From positions 744,001 through 808,000 of the forward strand of contig CAVWNY010000003.1 of the NCBI GenBank assembly GCA_963756545.1: a stretch of DNA of 64,000 bases. The letters are read 5' to 3'. Shown in pieces: positions 25,171 to 34,434 of the stretch. The notes under the pieces are model-generated. The model was not told the DNA's origin, searched no databases, and worked only from the letters and a program-made list of their open reading frames with translations. Within the stretch, counting starts at the first letter, position 1. The number at the start of each line of letters is the position of its first letter. The position numbers were made by a program, and so were the translations under genes. This DNA is from DATFDN01 sp963756545 (GTDB lineage Bacteria; Pseudomonadota; Alphaproteobacteria; Acetobacterales; Acetobacteraceae).

Positions 25171-26259
25171 TCATTCCCGGCAGTGTGCAGGCAGAATCAG
25201 CGCGAATTCGACGCTTGGACCATTGCGCCCGACGTGGATGACAGCTCCGGCGGCCTCCGCCATTCGCCGCAGGGGCGCGAGGTCGGGCTCCGCCACGACC
25301 CCGCTCTCGGCCGTGACTGTGAGCTTGATGCAGGGAGCAAGCCCCGCTTCCGGCATCGCTCCCGGGGCCGGTATCATCTCGCCGCGTGTGATAAGGATGA
25401 TCCGACCGCTCTCGGGGATGGCGGCGCGAGCGGCGAGGCAGATCCCGAGCAACGCCGTTTCCAGCCCGGCAGGATCGGCGTGTGCCAGGCCGAGCGAAGG
25501 CGCGAGTTCCGTCAGCAGGTGAACGCGCCGGCCGAGCGCGCTTGCGATCAGCGGGGAGAGCTCGTTGACCAAGGTGTTTACCTCCGTTGGCCGTCGCGGC
25601 TCGGGCTGGCGGCGCGCGAAATGGGCAAGCCCTGAGGTGAGCTTGGCCGCTCGCTCGACGGCATCGGTGGCCCGCATTATCAGCGGGCTCAAGCGCTCGG
25701 GGTCCTGAAGCCGGCGTTCCATCAGCTCGAGACAGCCGAGAACAGTCGCAAGCAGATTGTTAAAGTCATGCGCGATCCCGGCTGCGAGCTGCCCCGCCAA
25801 ACGCTGCCGCTCCCCCAATTCGCGCGCAGTGTTTGACCGCGCGTAATCGGCCAGCGCCATTTGCAGGCGATCATCGCTATCCGACAACGCCTGTGTGCGC
25901 TCGGCAAGCAGGGACTCGATCCGTTCAATGTGTTGTCGGAACTGGGCATCCCGGCGGGCAAATTCGTCCGCCATTGCCCTCGTGCAATCGGAGAGCGCCT
26001 TGAACTCGGAGAAGACGCGGCTATGACGGCCGCGCAGGGGCAGTGTCCGCTCGAACCGCCGCAGATGGGCGCGCAGTGGACGCACCAGCAAAACGTGGCC
26101 CGTCAGGCTCGTCAGCAACAGCATCGCGGCGATGGATCCAGGCACGGCGACGGCGGCGGCCAGGAGGCCGCGTGCGATCAGCAGCTGCGCAGCCACACTG
26201 GGAGCCAGACAGATGGCGGTCAGCAGCAGAAGTCGCGCGGGAAGTCCCATCCTGGGCAC
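25171..26259 (-). CDS. Histidine-kinase-like membrane protein with degenerate ATP-binding domain
   Basis: A 362-residue protein. Two transmembrane helices lie at about 8-30 and 33-60, a HAMP-like linker and coiled coil at 60-155, then a perfect H-box (AGIAHDFNNLLATVLGCLELM, His164). The catalytic domain is eroded: where the N-box should read like N-L-x-x-N-A-R-D-A-M it reads LLGICLAARAAIPESG with no Asn, and no D-x-G-x-G G1 box is present. It may therefore be phosphorylated by another kinase, act as a phosphatase or be a scaffold. The start is GTG 26259 or ATG 26250. No partner regulator is adjacent. Confidence 0.75.
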   Translation of the reverse strand: MPRMGLPARLLLLTAICLAPSVAAQLLIARGLLAAAVAVPGSIAAMLLLTSLTGHVLLVRPLRAHLRRFERTLPLRGRHSRVFSEFKALSDCTRAMADEFARRDAQFRQHIERIESLLAERTQALSDSDDRLQMALADYARSNTARELGERQRLAGQLAAGIAHDFNNLLATVLGCLELMERRLQDPERLSPLIMRATDAVERAAKLTSGLAHFARRQPEPRRPTEVNTLVNELSPLIASALGRRVHLLTELAPSLGLAHADPAGLETALLGICLAARAAIPESGRIILITRGEMIPAPGAMPEAGLAPCIKLTVTAESGVVAEPDLAPLRRMAEAAGAVIHVGRNGPSVEFALILPAHCRE

Positions 26260-26328
26260 CGCCTTGAATTCAGAGGCCGGGCCTTACCCCCTCGCGCGTC
26301 CGTGCGCCAGCGGCTGCTGGTCCCGCAG

Positions 26329-26643
26329 TCATTTCAATAGGAGGCGTAGGCTGAGGCCAGGGGCGAGTTCGGTGCGCCGATCGGGTCGCGCCTCGACCTG
26401 CGACCCGGGAATGAAACCCTGGCTGGCACTCACCGTGTGGCTGGCGAACCAGGCGGGGCCGACTGCCGGCTGACCCGTCGGCTCGGGAGGCGCCACGGGT
26501 TCCCGCGCGGACAAATCTGGTACTGGAGCGATGCGGCCAGGGGGACCGGACGAAGGTGGCGTCGGCGGCAGGGGCAGAACCGATCCGCGATCGGCTGCCG
26601 CGAGAAGCAGGAGGGCGAGCACGGGCCAGCGACGAACTTTCAT
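26329..26643 (-). CDS. Small exported proline-rich protein, function unknown
   Basis: A 104-residue protein beginning MKVRRWPVLALLLLAAADRG, a signal peptide or anchor, then a Pro-rich chain (PLPPTPPSSGPPG). The end is basic (EARPDRRTELAPGLSLRLLLK). I do not recognise a family. The ATG at 26643 is chosen because the signal sequence begins there. It lies 17 bases after the Nudix gene on the same strand. Confidence 0.5.
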   Translation of the reverse strand: MKVRRWPVLALLLLAAADRGSVLPLPPTPPSSGPPGRIAPVPDLSAREPVAPPEPTGQPAVGPAWFASHTVSASQGFIPGSQVEARPDRRTELAPGLSLRLLLK

Positions 26644-26660
26644 CGCGGTGGTATGACGGG

Positions 26661-27227
26661 CTAGATTGGGGCGCGCAACTCCAGATGACGCACGCCGCGC
26701 GGATCCTCCGCCGGGTTGCCGCCGGGCTGGCCCAACTTCGATGACGTGCCGACTTTGCGCCAAGCCTCCAAAGCCCAGCGCACAGTGGGAAAGGCAATCC
26801 GGTCCCAGGGGATGTGCTCCCAACGGAACAGCCCAACCTCCAGGCTCTCGGAGCCCGCGGCGAACTGAGGACGGTCCTCTTCGGCGCCGTCGAAGCGCGC
26901 GCGAAACAGGATCTGCACCTGGCCGATGCGGCTGATGCTGTACACGCCTAGGATGCCGTCCAAACGAATGCGGGCCTGCGCCTCCTCCCAGACTTCGCGC
27001 ATCGCGCCTTCCTCGATTGTCTCACCAAGTTCAAGATACCCGGCCGGCAGCGTCCAGAACCCGTATCGCGGCTCGATCGCCCGGCGGCACAGGAGGACCT
27101 GGTCGCCGGCGACGACGACCGCGCCCACAACGATCTTCGGATTCTCATAGGCTACGTGACCGCAATCGGGGCAGATCAGCCGCTCACGGTCGTCGCCCTC
27201 GGGAATTCGGTGGATGAACTCCGGCAT
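26661..27227 (-). CDS. Nudix hydrolase with N-terminal zinc-finger-like segment
   Basis: A 188-residue hydrolase of nucleoside diphosphate derivatives. The Nudix box is G-x5-E-T-I-E-E-G-A-M-R-E-V-W-E-E-A at about residues 66-88; all metal-binding Glu are present, the last consensus Gly being Gln. The N-terminal ICPDCGHVAYENPK gives one Cys-x2-Cys pair only. The F-W-x-x-P-A-G-Y-L-E strand is typical of ADP-ribose or NADH-type members. Substrate not readable. Start ATG at 27227. Confidence 0.88.
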   Translation of the reverse strand: MPEFIHRIPEGDDRERLICPDCGHVAYENPKIVVGAVVVAGDQVLLCRRAIEPRYGFWTLPAGYLELGETIEEGAMREVWEEAQARIRLDGILGVYSISRIGQVQILFRARFDGAEEDRPQFAAGSESLEVGLFRWEHIPWDRIAFPTVRWALEAWRKVGTSSKLGQPGGNPAEDPRGVRHLELRAPI

Positions 27228-27358
27228 GATCTCAGCGTGACGGCTTCGCCCGCAGCGATCAATCCCCCTCTGCCACGGCTATCGCATATGTCTTCCCCCG
27301 CGCCGGCTGTTTATAGTTCGAGCTGGTCGCACCCTGAGTTATCCGAGCCACCCAATGT

Positions 27359-27441
27359 CGTCATGCCCGGCGAAGGCCGGGCACCCACGTCTTTCCGCCA
27401 CCAGTGAAGACGTGGGTGGCCGGCCTTCGCCGGCCATGACG
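27359..27441. repeat. Dispersed palindromic intergenic repeat
   Basis: Arms 27359-27393 and 27407-27441 are inverted and nearly identical, with two substitutions on each side of the inner G-C block, and close a 13-base loop. The arm core is CGTCATGCCCGGCGAAGG, the style of REP/ERIC-like elements common in alphaproteobacteria. It may terminate or stabilise transcripts of the TylF and Nudix genes on the minus strand. Confidence 0.8.
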
Positions 27442-27484
27442 GTGTTTGGTCAAATGCGATTACCCTGTCCCCCCTCTGCTCCCC

Positions 27485-28270
27485 TCAGCGGATCATGAGT
27501 TCCTGGCCGGTGGGCAAACTGAGGATGAGGGCCACGTGAGCACGCGCGAACGCGTCAAAGGCGGCCCGCTGGTCGGCATGGGAACTCCAGCCGTAGTCGT
27601 CGAGCAGCACGACCGCCCCCGGGACCAACCGGTCCCAAAAGAAGTCGAGTGCCGCGATCTCGGGCAGCAGGATGTTCATGTCGATCGACAGGAACGCCAC
27701 CCGCCGGTCGGCCGGAAATGCGGCAAACGACTGTGGCACCTCGCCCCGGACCAGCCGACAGCGGGGCCAGGGTGCGAAATTCGCCGTCGCCGCCGCAAAG
27801 CACTCCTCATAGCTCTCCCGATTGTGCCAGGCCGCCATACCGGTGCGCTCCCGCTCGGTCATCTGCGCTTCCGGGATGCCATCGAAGGTGTCAAAGAGCC
27901 AGAAATCCTTGTCGTAGCGGCTAAAGTCCAGATATTCGCAGATACCGACGGACTGCATCCCGTTGTCCACCCCGCACTCGACAAAGTCCCCGGGCAGGCG
28001 GGCGGCCTGCGATGCCGCCCACAGCGCGACGTGCATGATCCAGCGGATGTCGTCGATGTGCCGACCCTTCCGCCCAACGCACGCCCAGCCGCGCGCATGC
28101 GCGCGGAGGAAGCGGTCCTCGCGAAGAAAATCGGTGGATTTGCCGAAGGTGCGGAGCCCCATTCCGTCGTAGCTGTAGTCCAGACGGACCGGCGTGCCGC
28201 CGGTCGGAAAGACAACCTCGCCGCCCGCATATTGCAGGGCGATCGCGCGGGGGAGTTGGTGCGGGTCCAT
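27485..28270 (-). CDS. TylF/MycF-type O-methyltransferase
   Basis: A 261-residue SAM- and Mg-dependent sugar methyltransferase homologue. Family marks are DFVECGVDNGMQS for SAM, WLFDTFDGIPE, and V-L-L-D-D-Y-G-W-S with the Asp pair that holds the metal and a later Q-x-A-F-D-A-F. It follows the SDR epimerase gene by 6 bases on the minus strand and is the distal gene of the glycan cluster next to flagellin. A role in methylating a nucleotide sugar or glycan is inferred. Confidence 0.85.
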   Translation of the reverse strand: MDPHQLPRAIALQYAGGEVVFPTGGTPVRLDYSYDGMGLRTFGKSTDFLREDRFLRAHARGWACVGRKGRHIDDIRWIMHVALWAASQAARLPGDFVECGVDNGMQSVGICEYLDFSRYDKDFWLFDTFDGIPEAQMTERERTGMAAWHNRESYEECFAAATANFAPWPRCRLVRGEVPQSFAAFPADRRVAFLSIDMNILLPEIAALDFFWDRLVPGAVVLLDDYGWSSHADQRAAFDAFARAHVALILSLPTGQELMIR

Positions 28271-28276
28271 CGGCGC

Positions 28277-29278
28277 CTACATCAGCCGCTCGGTCCAGGT
28301 GCGCGGCGTTCGCTCGTTGCGGATCTCGAGGTCGAGGTGGTAACGGAACCGTCGGGTGCCGACGGTGCGTATATGGCCGATCACGTCGCGCAAGCCGTCG
28401 TCGAGCAGCCGCGTGGTGCGATAGTTCAGCACTGCGCGAGCCTTGTCGCTGCTGCACCAGGCATCGCGCACTTCCTGCGGGCGGTCGCGAAGATGGATCG
28501 CCTGCCCCTCGTAGCCGGTCAGGTCCTTTAATCGACGAAAGAGGCTGTTGATCGACACGAACTCCTCGTCCGGGCCGATGTTGATGACCTCCCGCAGGCC
28601 GCGGTTGGTCAACCCCAGAGCGAGCAGACACGAGAGACAATCCTCGACATGGCTGAAGCAGCGCGTCTGTTCGCCGTCCCCATAGATGAACGGCGAACGC
28701 CCCTGAAGCATCATGTTCGCCATGATGCTGGCGACATTGCGATAGGGATCGTCGAATTTCTGGCGTGCGCCGATGATGTTGTGCGGCACGGCGATGGCGT
28801 GCTCGACGCCGTGAACTCTGGCGAGATTTCCCAGCGCCTGCTCCGCGGCGACCTTGGCGATCCCGTAGGGGTCCTGCGGGCGCGGATCGAATTCTTCATG
28901 GAACGGCACGGCGTTCGCCCCGTAGCGTGCCATGGAGCTTAGGAAGACGATCCGCCGCGCGCCGCCCGCTATCGCCGCCGAGAAAACCGAAACCGAGCCG
29001 GTGACGATGTTGTCCATGACCATGGCGGGCGAGAAGACGGAGAAGCCTTCGTAGGCCGTGGCGGCGCAGTGATAGACCAGTTCGCAGGCGCGCATCACGC
29101 GCGTCATCGCGTTGAAGTCGCGGCAGTCGTATTGATAGAATTCGGCTTCCGCGGGCACGTTGATCAACTCCCCGCCGATCAGCGAGTCGCAGCCCACCAC
29201 CTCGTGGTCCAGCTCCAGCAGGCGCTCGGCGAGGTGGCTGCCGAGAAAGCCCGCGATCCCGGTGACGAAGACGCGCAT
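28277..29278 (-). CDS. NAD-dependent sugar epimerase/dehydratase
   Basis: A 333-residue extended short-chain dehydrogenase acting on nucleotide sugars. TGIAGFLGSHL is the NAD-binding G-x2-G-x2-G, SSMARYG holds the catalytic Ser, and DPYGIAKVAAE the Tyr-x3-Lys pair. The C-terminal half binds the sugar nucleotide. Start ATG 29278; one codon upstream is TTG. It probably supplies a modified sugar for the nearby GT41 and GT2 transferases. Confidence 0.9.
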   Translation of the reverse strand: MRVFVTGIAGFLGSHLAERLLELDHEVVGCDSLIGGELINVPAEAEFYQYDCRDFNAMTRVMRACELVYHCAATAYEGFSVFSPAMVMDNIVTGSVSVFSAAIAGGARRIVFLSSMARYGANAVPFHEEFDPRPQDPYGIAKVAAEQALGNLARVHGVEHAIAVPHNIIGARQKFDDPYRNVASIMANMMLQGRSPFIYGDGEQTRCFSHVEDCLSCLLALGLTNRGLREVINIGPDEEFVSINSLFRRLKDLTGYEGQAIHLRDRPQEVRDAWCSSDKARAVLNYRTTRLLDDGLRDVIGHIRTVGTRRFRYHLDLEIRNERTPRTWTERLM

Positions 29279-29287
29279 CAAGCCCCC

Positions 29288-29851
29288 CTACCGCACCAGA
29301 ACAGCGCGTAGCGCCTGTCCGCCCTTCGCAAACCGGTGCTCGATCGTTATCTCGGCGAATCCGGCGCGGCCGGCGAGCGCGCGCAGCTTGGCGGCGGTGT
29401 AGGCCGAACGGTGGAATTGTCCGGCCCCGTTCTGGTTGCCGAAGAACATGGTCTGGAGAATGCCCCATCGCTGATCCAGCGCCCGGCCGCATCCCGCGTA
29501 ATGGTCCGGATGGCCGACGGCGTAGAAGTCCCGCCACTCGTCGTTGGCGGCGAGAAACGCGGCGCAGACCCATTCGAAATCCGGCACCTCCAACGTGAGC
29601 CGCCCGCCCGGCCGCAGCACCCGGGCCATCTCCGGCCAGGCCCGCGCCTCCTCGGCGAAGGACAGGTGTTCCAGCACGTGCTCGGCCAGGATCTCCTCGA
29701 CCGACGCACTCCGGTAGGGCAGGGCGGTCAGCTCGATATCGGTTGCGACGCCGCGCGCCCGAGCGACGCGGTCGGCGTTTACCCAGCCGGGCAGGACGCA
29801 CTCTCCGCAGCCGATGTGCAGGCGAATGAGGGAATGCGCGGCATCGTCCAT
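29288..29851 (-). CDS. SAM-dependent class I methyltransferase
   Basis: A 187-residue cytosolic methyltransferase. LHIGCGECVLPGWVNAD is the SAM motif I with its acidic end, EILAEHVLEHL the motif II helix, and V-L-R-P-G-G-R-L the later strand. The family resembles predicted sugar or lipid methyltransferases located with glycosyltransferases. ATG at 29851 is preferred to an upstream in-frame ATG at 29890. It lies between the GT2 and SDR genes with gaps of about 10 bases, so it is part of the same operon. Confidence 0.8.
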   Translation of the reverse strand: MDDAAHSLIRLHIGCGECVLPGWVNADRVARARGVATDIELTALPYRSASVEEILAEHVLEHLSFAEEARAWPEMARVLRPGGRLTLEVPDFEWVCAAFLAANDEWRDFYAVGHPDHYAGCGRALDQRWGILQTMFFGNQNGAGQFHRSAYTAAKLRALAGRAGFAEITIEHRFAKGGQALRAVLVR

Positions 29852-29861
29852 GTGTCGCCCT

Positions 29862-30929
29862 TTACGCCGCCAACGCGCCGCGACTCGCAACGGCGGCGAG
29901 CTCGATCAGCGGTTCGGTCAAGTCCACCTCCGGCACGAGCGCCTCGCTGGCGTGCATTGCGCATGCTAGCGAGGCGGCGATCAGCCGCGCCTCGACGGGA
30001 TCGACGTCCTGCACGCGAGCGATCAGTTCCGGCATCGCCAGTCCCAGGGCCATTGCCTCGCGCAGCATTGCTGCCAGCCAGCGATCGCGAAAGATCGGCG
30101 CGACATCGTTGATCAAGGCGCGACGATCCTCAAGCGGAAGCCGGGCCGCCGCGAATGTCTCGACATGCGCGAACGCGGTGGTGATGAGCGGCGTGCGCCA
30201 GCGCTGATCGCCCAACAGGTCCTCGGCCGGCAGTCCCGCGCGGGCCTGGATCGTCGCGGCGCGGGCGAGATCGAGGACCGGTCTGGCGCCGTCACGACGC
30301 CAGTACAGGGCCTCCGGCAGGTGCCGGATCTCGCCGGCAAGCGCGAGTTCGGCGAGAACGAGGTGGTCCCAGCCGGCGCGGTAGCGGATGGGCGAGATCT
30401 GGTCCACCGCGGCGCGGCGATAAACCCCCCAGAAGCTCGGCGACGAGGTGTAGCGTCGCATGACGTGGCGCGCCCGCGTCACGGGATCCGCGCCAACCGC
30501 CAGCAGACGATGCTCGGGCGGATAGGCGCCACGCACATCGCCCGCCCCCGTAAACACGAGACCCGCGGCATGGCACATGACGCACGCCGGCTCGCTCAGC
30601 AGCACCCACATCGCGCGCTCGATCAGGTCGGGGGCGATCACGTCATCGCCGGACTTCGGCATGATGAAGTCGGCGTCGCCATGCCAGAAGGCGCGTTGAA
30701 ACGCCGCGATGGCGCCGCCATTGCTGCGAATGCGTTTGAGCCGCACGTTCGGGTGGCGGCGGGTGTGATCGGCCAAGATCTCCGTGGTGCCGTCCGTGGA
30801 GCCGTCATCGATCAGGGTCAACGACACGGACGGCCAGGTTTGGCGCAGCACGCTGTCGATCGCCGCGCCCACCGTCTCCACGCTATTGTATGCGAACAGG
30901 TTCACATCGACGGTCGGCTGCGCCTGCAT
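29862..30929 (-). CDS. Glycosyltransferase family 2
   Basis: A 355-residue GT-A transferase. Residues 7-110 hold VDVNLFAYNSVETVGAAI, the L-I-D-D-G-S-T-D-G-T donor motif and the K-S-G-D-D-V metal-binding Asp-Asp. The second half is helical and ends with an acidic stretch. The start is uncertain: ATG 30929 fits the usual N-terminus; ATGs at 30971 and 30962 and a TTG at 31013 are in frame and would overlap the GT41 stop. It lies downstream of the GT41 gene. Confidence 0.85.
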   Translation of the reverse strand: MQAQPTVDVNLFAYNSVETVGAAIDSVLRQTWPSVSLTLIDDGSTDGTTEILADHTRRHPNVRLKRIRSNGGAIAAFQRAFWHGDADFIMPKSGDDVIAPDLIERAMWVLLSEPACVMCHAAGLVFTGAGDVRGAYPPEHRLLAVGADPVTRARHVMRRYTSSPSFWGVYRRAAVDQISPIRYRAGWDHLVLAELALAGEIRHLPEALYWRRDGARPVLDLARAATIQARAGLPAEDLLGDQRWRTPLITTAFAHVETFAAARLPLEDRRALINDVAPIFRDRWLAAMLREAMALGLAMPELIARVQDVDPVEARLIAASLACAMHASEALVPEVDLTEPLIELAAVASRGALAA

Positions 30930-30985
30930 GACGGTTCCGCGTTCGGCCACGCCCGCGATCATGCCGACCATTGCTTGACGGGCGG

Positions 30986-32971
30986 TTAACGTCCGGCGCA
31001 CCAGGCGCGCCAAGCATGACGCAGCGCCGCATCCAGGCCGATGCCGAAGCGCGGGGCGTCGCAGAGCGGGCTCGCCTTCATTTGGGTCCGCAGGCGCGCG
31101 CGCAAGTCGGCCAGGACATCAAGGTCACTCGCCTTCGCAACGGCGAGTGCGACATATCCCGCGAGATCGTTGGCAGCCCAGTCTGCAAGGCCCGCATTGC
31201 TGAGATGGCTGAGCGAATGACGCGCGGCGAAGGTCTCGCCCGGCAGCGTGATCGTCGGCACCCCCATCCAGAGGGCCTCGCACGTCGTCAGCCCGCCGGT
31301 GTAGGGGAACGGATCGAGCGCGATGTCGATGCCGCCGTACTCGGCGAGGAGCGTTCGGTGCAACGAGGGGCCGCGTAGCTCGATGCGCTCCGCGGCGATG
31401 CCGTGCGCGGCGAAGGCGGCGCGCACGCGGGCGGCCGCGTCCAGGTCGGCGAGGGCTTGACTTTTCACGACCAGCCTCGCGGCGGGAACCTGCCCGAGGA
31501 TCGCCGACCAGGCCGCGACGACGCGCGGCGTCACCTTCGCAAGGTTGGTGAAGCAGCCGAAGGTGACGTGGCCCATGCGACGAGCGGGCAGCGGCGCGAC
31601 ATCCGGAGCGTAGGCCGGCGGACTGTAGCAGACATACCCGTCGGGCAGTCGCAACAGCCGTTCGCTGTAGGTGTGCGCGAGGGCCGAAGGGGTTTCCCAC
31701 CGGTCGGTGATAAACCAATCCATCTCCGGCAATCCGGTCGAGTGGTTCTGCATCCCCACCCACTTCACCTGCACCGGCGCCAGACGGAGCGCGCAGGCCG
31801 ACAGGCGGCCCAGATCGCCGTAGCCGCCGAGGTCGATGGCGATGTCGATCCCAAGTGCGCGCGCGGCCCCGGCCAGCGCCGTATCGTCCAGCGCGCCAAT
31901 GGGGCACCATTCGCCGGCGACGGCGCGGAAGCGGCGCGACAAGGGATCGTTCGGCATCGTCTCGGCGAGGCCAATTAGGGCGAATCGCGCCGGGTCCAGG
32001 GCCTCGAACCCGGCGATGGTCAGCCAGCCGACTGGATGGGTCTTGAGCATCCCCGACAGCAGACCGACGCGCAGGCGGCGATCCGGTTCCGCCGCGTTGG
32101 TGAAAGCATACGGGCTGGGCTCGCGCGGCAGCGTTATGGCGCAGTTGCGCAACGAGGCGAGCAGGCCTGCCGCGTTGATATCCGGAGTATAGGGAAGCGT
32201 ATTGACCACCGCGCGATGCGCGAGCGGGCTGTCCGGAGCGAGGTCGGTTGCCTGCCGCGCGATCTCCAGTGCTGCCGCCTGCTGGCCGAGGCAGAGTGTG
32301 GCGTTGGCGAGGTTGCAGAGCAGCGTCGGGTCGCTTCCGCGTGCGTTGCGCACCGCGACGAGTTCGGTTCGCGCAGCGCCGAATCGGTGCATCCGCATCA
32401 GTACCACGCCGTGGTCGTGGCGCAGCCCGTGGTTCGCCGGGTCGAGGGCGAGGGCACGACGCATCACCGCCTCGGCCCGCGCGAGCTGGTGGCCGCGCGC
32501 CAGCACGCCTCCCAGAAGTGCCCAGAGCGCAGCAACCTCCGGTGCAAGGGCGCAGGCTGCTTCCAGCGCGTCGGCGCCCTCGGCATGACGCCCGAGCCGG
32601 TGCATGAGCAGACCGCAGGCGGCGAGCGGGGCGGGGTTCAACGGGTCGCCGGCGGCGTCATCGGCCAGACGGGAAAGCTCCGCGTCGCCGGCGCCTGCCA
32701 TGTGGGCGATCTCCGCGCGGTGCAGCGCATAATCCAGCGAGCGGGGGGCAAGGCGGTGCGCGCGCCCGAGCGCGCCCAGCGCCCGCAGCGGCGCACCATC
32801 CCTCCCCAGCGCGATGCCCAGCGCGTGCCATGCCTCGGCGCTTTCGGGGGCGAGCCCGCAGCCACGCAGCAACAGCGCCACCGCGTCGCGCGGCTCACCG
32901 CGCGCGAGCAGGGCGGTGCCGCGCGCGAGCAGGTCGGCGGCGGGGTCCTGGCCGGCGGACGACGCGCTCAC
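30986..32971 (-). CDS. TPR protein with O-GlcNAc-transferase-like (GT41) domain
   Basis: A 661-residue protein. The first 250 residues hold about six TPR units. The C-terminal 370 residues follow SPINDLY/OGT: VGLLSGMLKTHPVGWL with the active-site-type His near residue 310, FGCFTNLAKVTPRVVAAW with the donor-binding Lys region, DPFPYTGGLTTCEALWMGVP and PGETFAARHSLSHL for UDP-sugar binding. It likely O-glycosylates Ser/Thr on protein; flagellin 3 kb away is the natural candidate. It starts at GTG 32971, overlapping the previous stop. Confidence 0.88.
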   Translation of the reverse strand: MSASSAGQDPAADLLARGTALLARGEPRDAVALLLRGCGLAPESAEAWHALGIALGRDGAPLRALGALGRAHRLAPRSLDYALHRAEIAHMAGAGDAELSRLADDAAGDPLNPAPLAACGLLMHRLGRHAEGADALEAACALAPEVAALWALLGGVLARGHQLARAEAVMRRALALDPANHGLRHDHGVVLMRMHRFGAARTELVAVRNARGSDPTLLCNLANATLCLGQQAAALEIARQATDLAPDSPLAHRAVVNTLPYTPDINAAGLLASLRNCAITLPREPSPYAFTNAAEPDRRLRVGLLSGMLKTHPVGWLTIAGFEALDPARFALIGLAETMPNDPLSRRFRAVAGEWCPIGALDDTALAGAARALGIDIAIDLGGYGDLGRLSACALRLAPVQVKWVGMQNHSTGLPEMDWFITDRWETPSALAHTYSERLLRLPDGYVCYSPPAYAPDVAPLPARRMGHVTFGCFTNLAKVTPRVVAAWSAILGQVPAARLVVKSQALADLDAAARVRAAFAAHGIAAERIELRGPSLHRTLLAEYGGIDIALDPFPYTGGLTTCEALWMGVPTITLPGETFAARHSLSHLSNAGLADWAANDLAGYVALAVAKASDLDVLADLRARLRTQMKASPLCDAPRFGIGLDAALRHAWRAWCAGR

Positions 32972-34401
32972 GGGGCGGCCAGCACGGCGATCAGCCCCGG
33001 CACGTCCGCGCCGGCCTCCCGGCGCAGCGGCTCGTGCGCCAGCTCGCGGATCGTCAGGCCGGCTGCCTCGGCGCAGCTGCGGACGTATGTGGCGGCGTGC
33101 GTGTAGCGCCCGAGTCGCTCCAGGCGCCAGCCGCGCGCGGCGGCATCGGCTTCCTTCGAAGTCTCAACGCTGAACAGGAACAACCCGTCTGGCGCGAGGC
33201 GGCGACGCACGGCGGCCATAACGTCCTCAAGCGCGCCGAAGTAGCAGAACAGGTCGGCCGCGAGCACGATCCGAAAGCTCGCGCTGTCGTCCTTCAAAGC
33301 CCGCAGGACCTCGTTCTCGCGCAAGTCGGCGTACAGCCGCTTGGCGGCGGCGGCGGCGAGCATTCGGGGCGACAGGTCGATGCCGCTGAACGGGCCGACC
33401 GGCAGATCGAGCAGCGCGACCGCCATCAGTCCCGTGCCGCATCCGAGATCGAGGACAGGGCCTAAGCGGTCGGCCCCATCGAGGGTGGCGTGGCGCAGCA
33501 GGGCCGCCCGCAGCAGCCCGGGCACGCGGTAGCCGAGCGAGATCAGATGCGTTTCGAAGCGCGCGGCATAGCCATCGAAGACGGTGCGAACGTAGTCGAT
33601 GGGGGCGCGATCGGACCCGGGCAGGCCACCGCAGGCCGCCACGAGATGGCGCACGTAGGGATCGTCCGGCCCAAGCTTCAGCGCCTCGGCATAGGCCTCG
33701 GCGGCCTCTTCGTGGCGGCTCAGGCTGGACAACGCGTGCCCCTTCAGTCCGAACAGGCACGCATCCACCACGCCGTCGCGGCGCGCTGCCTCGGCCAGAT
33801 CGACAGCTTCGTGCAGACGCTTTAGGCGCACGGCGAGCAGCACCGCCGCGTTCCGCAATCCGATTTCGGCGGGCGCGAGCGCAATCCCTTCGGCTAGGGT
33901 GAAGACGGCGGCATCAGTGTCGCCGCAAGCCGCCTGTGCGTCGGACAGCGCCATCCGGAATAACGAGTTGGCGGGCCGCGCCGCCACCGATTCGACCAAG
34001 CAGGTGCGCGCGTCCTCCGCGTGACCAAGTTCAAGCAGCGCGACGCCGAGGATGGCTTTCGCCTCGGGATCGCTCCGATCGAGCCACACCGCCTCGGCCG
34101 CATCCTCGGCTGCGCCCGCGGCATCGCCGGTTTGGCGGCGCACGTCCGCACGGCATTTGCGAAGACCGGCGTCGGCCGGCCAGCTCGCTATGGCAAGATC
34201 AAGGCTTTCCCGCGCCTCGGCCGGGCGGCCCTGTTTCAGGGCGAGGACGCCCGCCAATTCGGCCAACCGCGCCGTGGGTGGGGAGAGGCGGCTGACCGCG
34301 GCCAGCAAAGGCCGCGCGGCGCCGAAGCGGCCGGCATCGATGAACTCCGCCGTGCGTGCCATGAGGCGGTCGAGATCGGGATTGGCGGCCATGCCGTCCA
34401 T
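32968..34401 (-). CDS. TPR-methyltransferase fusion protein
   Basis: A 477-residue protein. Residues 1-240 contain five or more TPR units (RHEEAAEAYAEALKLGPDDP is the clearest). Residues 260-470 form a SAM-dependent methyltransferase with motif I VLDLGCGTGLMAVALL and SGIDLSPRML. Such TPR-methyltransferase fusions neighbour flagellin glycosylation genes in Rhodospirillales and could modify flagellin or its glycan. The ATG has AAGGAG 8 bases upstream. The stop overlaps the GT41 start (GTGA). Confidence 0.85.
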   Translation of the reverse strand: MDGMAANPDLDRLMARTAEFIDAGRFGAARPLLAAVSRLSPPTARLAELAGVLALKQGRPAEARESLDLAIASWPADAGLRKCRADVRRQTGDAAGAAEDAAEAVWLDRSDPEAKAILGVALLELGHAEDARTCLVESVAARPANSLFRMALSDAQAACGDTDAAVFTLAEGIALAPAEIGLRNAAVLLAVRLKRLHEAVDLAEAARRDGVVDACLFGLKGHALSSLSRHEEAAEAYAEALKLGPDDPYVRHLVAACGGLPGSDRAPIDYVRTVFDGYAARFETHLISLGYRVPGLLRAALLRHATLDGADRLGPVLDLGCGTGLMAVALLDLPVGPFSGIDLSPRMLAAAAAKRLYADLRENEVLRALKDDSASFRIVLAADLFCYFGALEDVMAAVRRRLAPDGLFLFSVETSKEADAAARGWRLERLGRYTHAATYVRSCAEAAGLTIRELAHEPLRREAGADVPGLIAVLAAP

Positions 34402-34434
34402 GAAGGGCTCCTTTTGAGCCGCGGCGTCGCCGGA

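Noticed and set aside
27446..28531. Long plus-strand frame of 361 codons opposite the TylF and SDR genes
   Set aside because: It mirrors the codon pattern of strong minus-strand genes, and its protein text has no domain character.
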